The notes under the pieces were generated by a model. The model saw nothing but the letters and a program-made list of their open reading frames with translations. It did no database searches and was not told the DNA's origin. 64,000 nt of DNA from Streptomyces chryseus (GTDB taxonomy: Bacteria; Actinomycetota; Actinomycetes; Streptomycetales; Streptomycetaceae). The position numbers and the translations under genes were made by a program. The stretch spans positions 306,287-370,286 of the forward strand of contig NZ_BMVO01000004.1 of the NCBI RefSeq assembly GCF_014650755.1, given 5' to 3'. Positions 61,341 to 64,000 of the stretch are shown here, one piece after another (within the stretch, counting starts at the first letter, position 1; each line of letters opens with the position of its first letter).

Positions 61341-63509
61341 TCAGGAACTCGTGAGGACGACGAGCTGCCGGGTCGCCCGGGTCATCGCGACGTAGCGGTC
61401 AACCGCCCCCTCGGTCCCCTCCCCGAACGCCTCCGGGTCGACGAGGACGACCAGGTCGAATTCGAGCCCCTTCGACAGCTCCGGGGTCAGCGACCGGACG
61501 CGGCCCGTCGCCCGGAACGTGGGATCCCCGATGACGCAGGCGATCCCGTCGTCGTGCGCGGCGAGCCAGGTGCCGAGGACCGATTCCAGATCCGCGACCG
61601 ACCCGTGGACGACGGGGATGCCGGAGCGGCGGACGGACGTCGGCACGTTGGCGTCCGGGAGCACAGCCCGGACGACCGGCTCGGCCTCCGCCATCACCTC
61701 TTCCGGCGTCCGGTAGTTGATGCTCAGCGAGGCCACGTCGATCCGGTCGAGCCCGGCCCGCTCCAGCCGTTCCTGCCACGTCTCCGTGAACCCGTGCCTG
61801 GCCTGGGCGCGGTCTCCCACGATGGTGAAGCTCCGGGACGGGCACCGCAGCAGCAGCATCTGCCACTCGGCGTCGGTCAGTTCCTGGGCCTCGTCCACGA
61901 CGATGTGCGCGAACGGGCCCGCGAGCAGGTCCGGGTCGGTGGTGGGCAGTTCGGACTCGTCGACCAGGCTGACCTGGGCGTCCCGGCCGCGCAGCATCGT
62001 CACCAGCCCTTCGCCGTCGTCACCGTCGGCGCCGGAGGAGGACGCGGCCTCGATCAGGTTGTCGACGACCTGGGCCATGCGCTCGCGCTGGGCGGCGAGG
62101 GCGGCCTCGTGCCGGCGCTTGCGCCGAGCCGCCTCCGGGTCGCCGAGCCGCTGCCGGGCCGCGTCCAGGAGCGGCAGGTCGGACACCGTCCAGGCCTGGG
62201 CGTCCGCGCGCCGCAGCGTGCGCACCTCGTCGGGGCTGAGCCAGGGAGCGCACATCCTCAAGTAGGCGGGGACCGACCAGAGGTCGCCGACGAGATCGGC
62301 GGCTTCCAGCAGCGGCCACGCGCGGTGGAGGGTGCCGGTCAGTTCCTCGTCGTGCAGCAGCGCCCTGCGCAGCAGTTGGGGCGAGACGTCTCCGTCGAGC
62401 TTGTCCGTCAGGATCGTGACCAGCTCCTCCCAGATCTGGTCACGCGCCTCGTTGTGCGGAGTACCTGGTTCCGCCGCTTCGAACGCCTCGGCCCAGTCGG
62501 CCGCGCTCAGCCACACGTCGGCCCAGGGGGTCGTGACCGTCATCCCCTCGGTGGGAGGCGATTCGTAGTACTTGACGGCTGTCTCGACCGCCTGCACCAG
62601 CTGCGCGGACGACTTCAGGCGGGCCACCTCCGGGTCGGTCTCGACCGCCGCACCGGCCCCCTCCGCGACGAGGTCCCGCAGGGTGCAGGTCTGCACGCCC
62701 TCCTCGCCGAGGCTGGGCAGGACGTCGGCGACGTACGCCAGGTAGGGCTGGTGCGGACCGACGAAGAGCACGCCGCCGCGCCGCTGACCGAGCCGGGGGT
62801 CGGAGTAGAGGAGGTAGGCGGAGCGGTGCAGGGCGACGACGGTCTTGCCCGTACCCGGGCCGCCGTCGACGACGAGGGCGCCACGGGATCCCGCGCGGAT
62901 GATGGCGTCCTGGTCGGACTGGATGGTGCCGAGGACGTCGCGCATCCGCTCCGAACGGTTGCTGCCCAGGCTGGCGATGAAGGCGGACTGGTCGTCGAGC
63001 GCGGCGTGCCCGACGAACCCGTCCGGCGTGAACACCTCGTCCCAGTAGTCGCTGATCCGGCCGCGGGTCCAGCGGTATCTGCGGCGGCTCGCCAGGCCCA
63101 TCGGGTTGGCGTGGGTCGCCGCGAAGAACGGCTCGGCCGCGGGGGAACGCCAGTCGACCAGCAGCCGGCGGCCCGCGCTGTCGGTGAGGCCGAGCCGTCC
63201 GATGTACACGGGCTCGGGGTCGTCCGCGCCGACGACGCGTCCGAGGCACAGGTCCAGGCCGAAGCGGCGCAGGGCGCGCAGACGGCCTGACAGCCGGTGG
63301 ATCTCCATGTCCCGCTCCATCGCCTCCCGGCCGACGCCGCCGGGCGCCCTGCGTTCGGCGTCGAGGCGGTCGGAGAGTTCGGCGATCGCCTCGTCGAGGC
63401 TCCGCGCGATGGCTGCGAAGTGCTGCTCGTCCCCGGCGACCAGCATCGGGTCGGCCTTGGCGGAGAGGCGGTCGGAAAGGTCGAACGCGCTGGTGGTCAG
63501 AGGGTTCAT
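61341..63509 (-). CDS. helR: HelR-type RNA polymerase recycling/rifamycin-resistance helicase
   Basis: The ATG at 63509 gives 722 residues. It is an SF1 (UvrD/HelD-like) ATPase: N-terminal helical hairpin (about 12-95), Q-motif GTIQSDQDAIIR, Walker A GGPGTGKT at 216-223, an inserted region (about 330-520), Walker B HIVVDEAQELTDAEW, SINYRTPEEV, and the C-terminal VAMTRATRQLVVL. HelD/HelR proteins pull nucleic acid and rifamycin off RNA polymerase. The perfect rifamycin-associated element at 63710-63729 in its upstream region supports HelR, the antibiotic-inducible member, rather than housekeeping HelD. The ribosome site is weak. Confidence 0.85.
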   Translation of the reverse strand: MNPLTTSAFDLSDRLSAKADPMLVAGDEQHFAAIARSLDEAIAELSDRLDAERRAPGGVGREAMERDMEIHRLSGRLRALRRFGLDLCLGRVVGADDPEPVYIGRLGLTDSAGRRLLVDWRSPAAEPFFAATHANPMGLASRRRYRWTRGRISDYWDEVFTPDGFVGHAALDDQSAFIASLGSNRSERMRDVLGTIQSDQDAIIRAGSRGALVVDGGPGTGKTVVALHRSAYLLYSDPRLGQRRGGVLFVGPHQPYLAYVADVLPSLGEEGVQTCTLRDLVAEGAGAAVETDPEVARLKSSAQLVQAVETAVKYYESPPTEGMTVTTPWADVWLSAADWAEAFEAAEPGTPHNEARDQIWEELVTILTDKLDGDVSPQLLRRALLHDEELTGTLHRAWPLLEAADLVGDLWSVPAYLRMCAPWLSPDEVRTLRRADAQAWTVSDLPLLDAARQRLGDPEAARRKRRHEAALAAQRERMAQVVDNLIEAASSSGADGDDGEGLVTMLRGRDAQVSLVDESELPTTDPDLLAGPFAHIVVDEAQELTDAEWQMLLLRCPSRSFTIVGDRAQARHGFTETWQERLERAGLDRIDVASLSINYRTPEEVMAEAEPVVRAVLPDANVPTSVRRSGIPVVHGSVADLESVLGTWLAAHDDGIACVIGDPTFRATGRVRSLTPELSKGLEFDLVVLVDPEAFGEGTEGAVDRYVAMTRATRQLVVLTSS

Positions 63510-63709
63510 GACATCAGCCCCGATCCTGGGTCGCGCCCGCGACGTTCCACGGCGCGCACACCCGCACGCCGGTGCCGAGCGACCGCGCCCCGCGTCCCAC
63601 CGCCGGCTCGACGTCACCGCGCGACTCATAGGGCGTCAACAACACATGCACTTCGTGGTCTCCCGTTTCCGCAGGTTCTGGCCTCGGCGAGCGATTCTGC
63701 GGCACGACA
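63510..63709. other. Long untranslated leader of helR
   Basis: No coding character on either strand. It would be the 5' leader of helR if transcription starts near the RAE. Confidence 0.5.
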
Positions 63710-63729
63710 GGGGCCTTGCCGCAAGCCCC
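63710..63729 (-). promoter_or_regulatory. Rifamycin-associated element (RAE)
   Basis: On the minus strand the 20 bases read GGGGCTTGCGGCAAGGCCCC, matching the published RAE inverted repeat found upstream of rifamycin-inducible genes in actinomycetes. A TATAGC -10-like box lies just upstream on the same strand (about 63742-63737). Confidence 0.85.
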
Positions 63730-63752
63730 CTGGTGCGCTATAAGTTGAGAGT

Positions 63753-63783
63753 GGCAAGGGACGGGCACTCTCCCTTGCCTTTT
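63753..63783 (+). terminator. Hairpin with T-tract upstream of the helR promoter
   Basis: GGCAAGGGA pairs with TCCCTTGCC around a 9-nt loop, followed by TTTT on the plus strand. It may terminate plus-strand transcription that would otherwise enter the region to the right, or act in the promoter region of helR. Confidence 0.5.
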
Positions 63784-63789
63784 CTGTTG

Positions 63790-63815
63790 CCGGGGAAGAG
63801 CACGCTCTTCCCCGG
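63790..63815. other. Perfect inverted repeat CCGGGGAAGAG...CTCTTCCCCGG
   Basis: An 11-bp perfect stem with a 4-nt loop lies 11 bp after the T-tract of the previous hairpin. No T-tract follows. Confidence 0.45.
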
Positions 63816-64000
63816 GGCCGCGACTCCCTCTCCCACCGCCCCTCACCTGCGCGAACTCTTCGGTGCGGCGGGACACCCACCCTCGGATACGGCGCAGAAC
63901 CGCGCCTGCGCGACGCGCGAAGAGGGCCCGGCCGCGACGTGCGACACTGTTGGTTAATTCGGGCCCTGCTTTGCCCCGTCGAGCGTCAGCTCGGCGGGGC
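63816..64000. other. Non-coding right end of the window with terminal hairpin
   Basis: No gene seen. The last 28 bases (63973-64000) form a 12-bp stem (one G-T pair) with GTCA loop, like a terminator. Confidence 0.45.

Noticed and set aside
1..64000. tRNA, rRNA, CRISPR arrays, intact insertion sequences, bldA-type TTA codons
   Set aside because: None were recognised on reading both strands. The few TTA triplets I noticed inside genes were out of frame, but this was not an exhaustive scan.

Overview
The window is high-GC DNA (about 70% G+C or more) with GTG starts, GGAGG-type ribosome binding sites, many 4-bp or 8-bp stop/start overlaps and long meaningless antisense reading frames. Gene content (MatB plus fused acyl-CoA carboxylase, NikABCDE-like importer, SpoIIE-type phosphatases, a SigB-family sigma factor, HelR) points to a Streptomyces or close relative. 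No tRNA, rRNA, CRISPR array or intact insertion sequence was seen.

Layout. 1-8.1 kb: a LuxR regulator cut by the window edge, a secreted trypsin-like protease, a membrane-anchored SpoIIE phosphatase, a secreted propeller-like protein, a small membrane protein and a secreted phosphodiesterase. 8.2-13.5 kb: a five-gene nickel/peptide ABC importer whose promoter carries a Nur-like box. 13.5-20 kb: a quinone oxidoreductase and two acyl-CoA dehydrogenases with a candidate operator, an XRE-cupin regulator, and two CNNM/CorC-type membrane proteins behind a perfect palindrome. 20-25 kb: GH84 glucosaminidase, SigB-family sigma factor, PIG-L deacetylase. 24.9-25.8 kb: a scar where two decayed genes (OpuC-type permease and an alginate-lyase-like enzyme) meet. 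25.8-34.2 kb: lipoprotein SGNH hydrolase, PadR/acyl-CoA dehydrogenase pair with a perfect palindromic operator, then two more SpoIIE phosphatases, one behind a SigB-type promoter. 34.3-41 kb: matB with a fused AccD/AccA carboxyltransferase, an SDR/DUF2867 protein, an LCP cell-wall ligase and a lytic transglycosylase. 41-46.7 kb: ABC exporter, NPP1/NLP protein, remnant of an S8 protease, pirin. 46.8-49.8 kb: soluble phosphatase, MASE1 membrane sensor, TPR protein and RsbW-like kinase. 50-57.7 kb: phosphoribosyltransferase-hydrolase fusion, remnant of a quinone oxidoreductase, GNAT, TetR divergent from a second ClpX, a CsoR-box-controlled secreted protein, VOC protein, cold-shock protein. 58-64 kb: ACR3 arsenite pump, a frameshifted flavoprotein disulfide reductase, thioredoxin, and HelR behind a rifamycin-associated element.

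Themes. Stress signalling by partner switching dominates: four PP2C/SpoIIE phosphatases, one RsbW-like kinase, two phosphatases with their own RsbW-like domain and one SigB-type sigma factor, but no STAS anti-anti-sigma protein. Metal and antibiotic responses form a second theme (Nur-like box, CsoR box, ACR3, RAE-HelR). At least five broken genes show ongoing decay. The best-supported regulatory discoveries are the RAE upstream of helR, the CsoR box at 55.35 kb, the Nur-like box at 13.5 kb and the SigB-type promoter at 29.3 kb.
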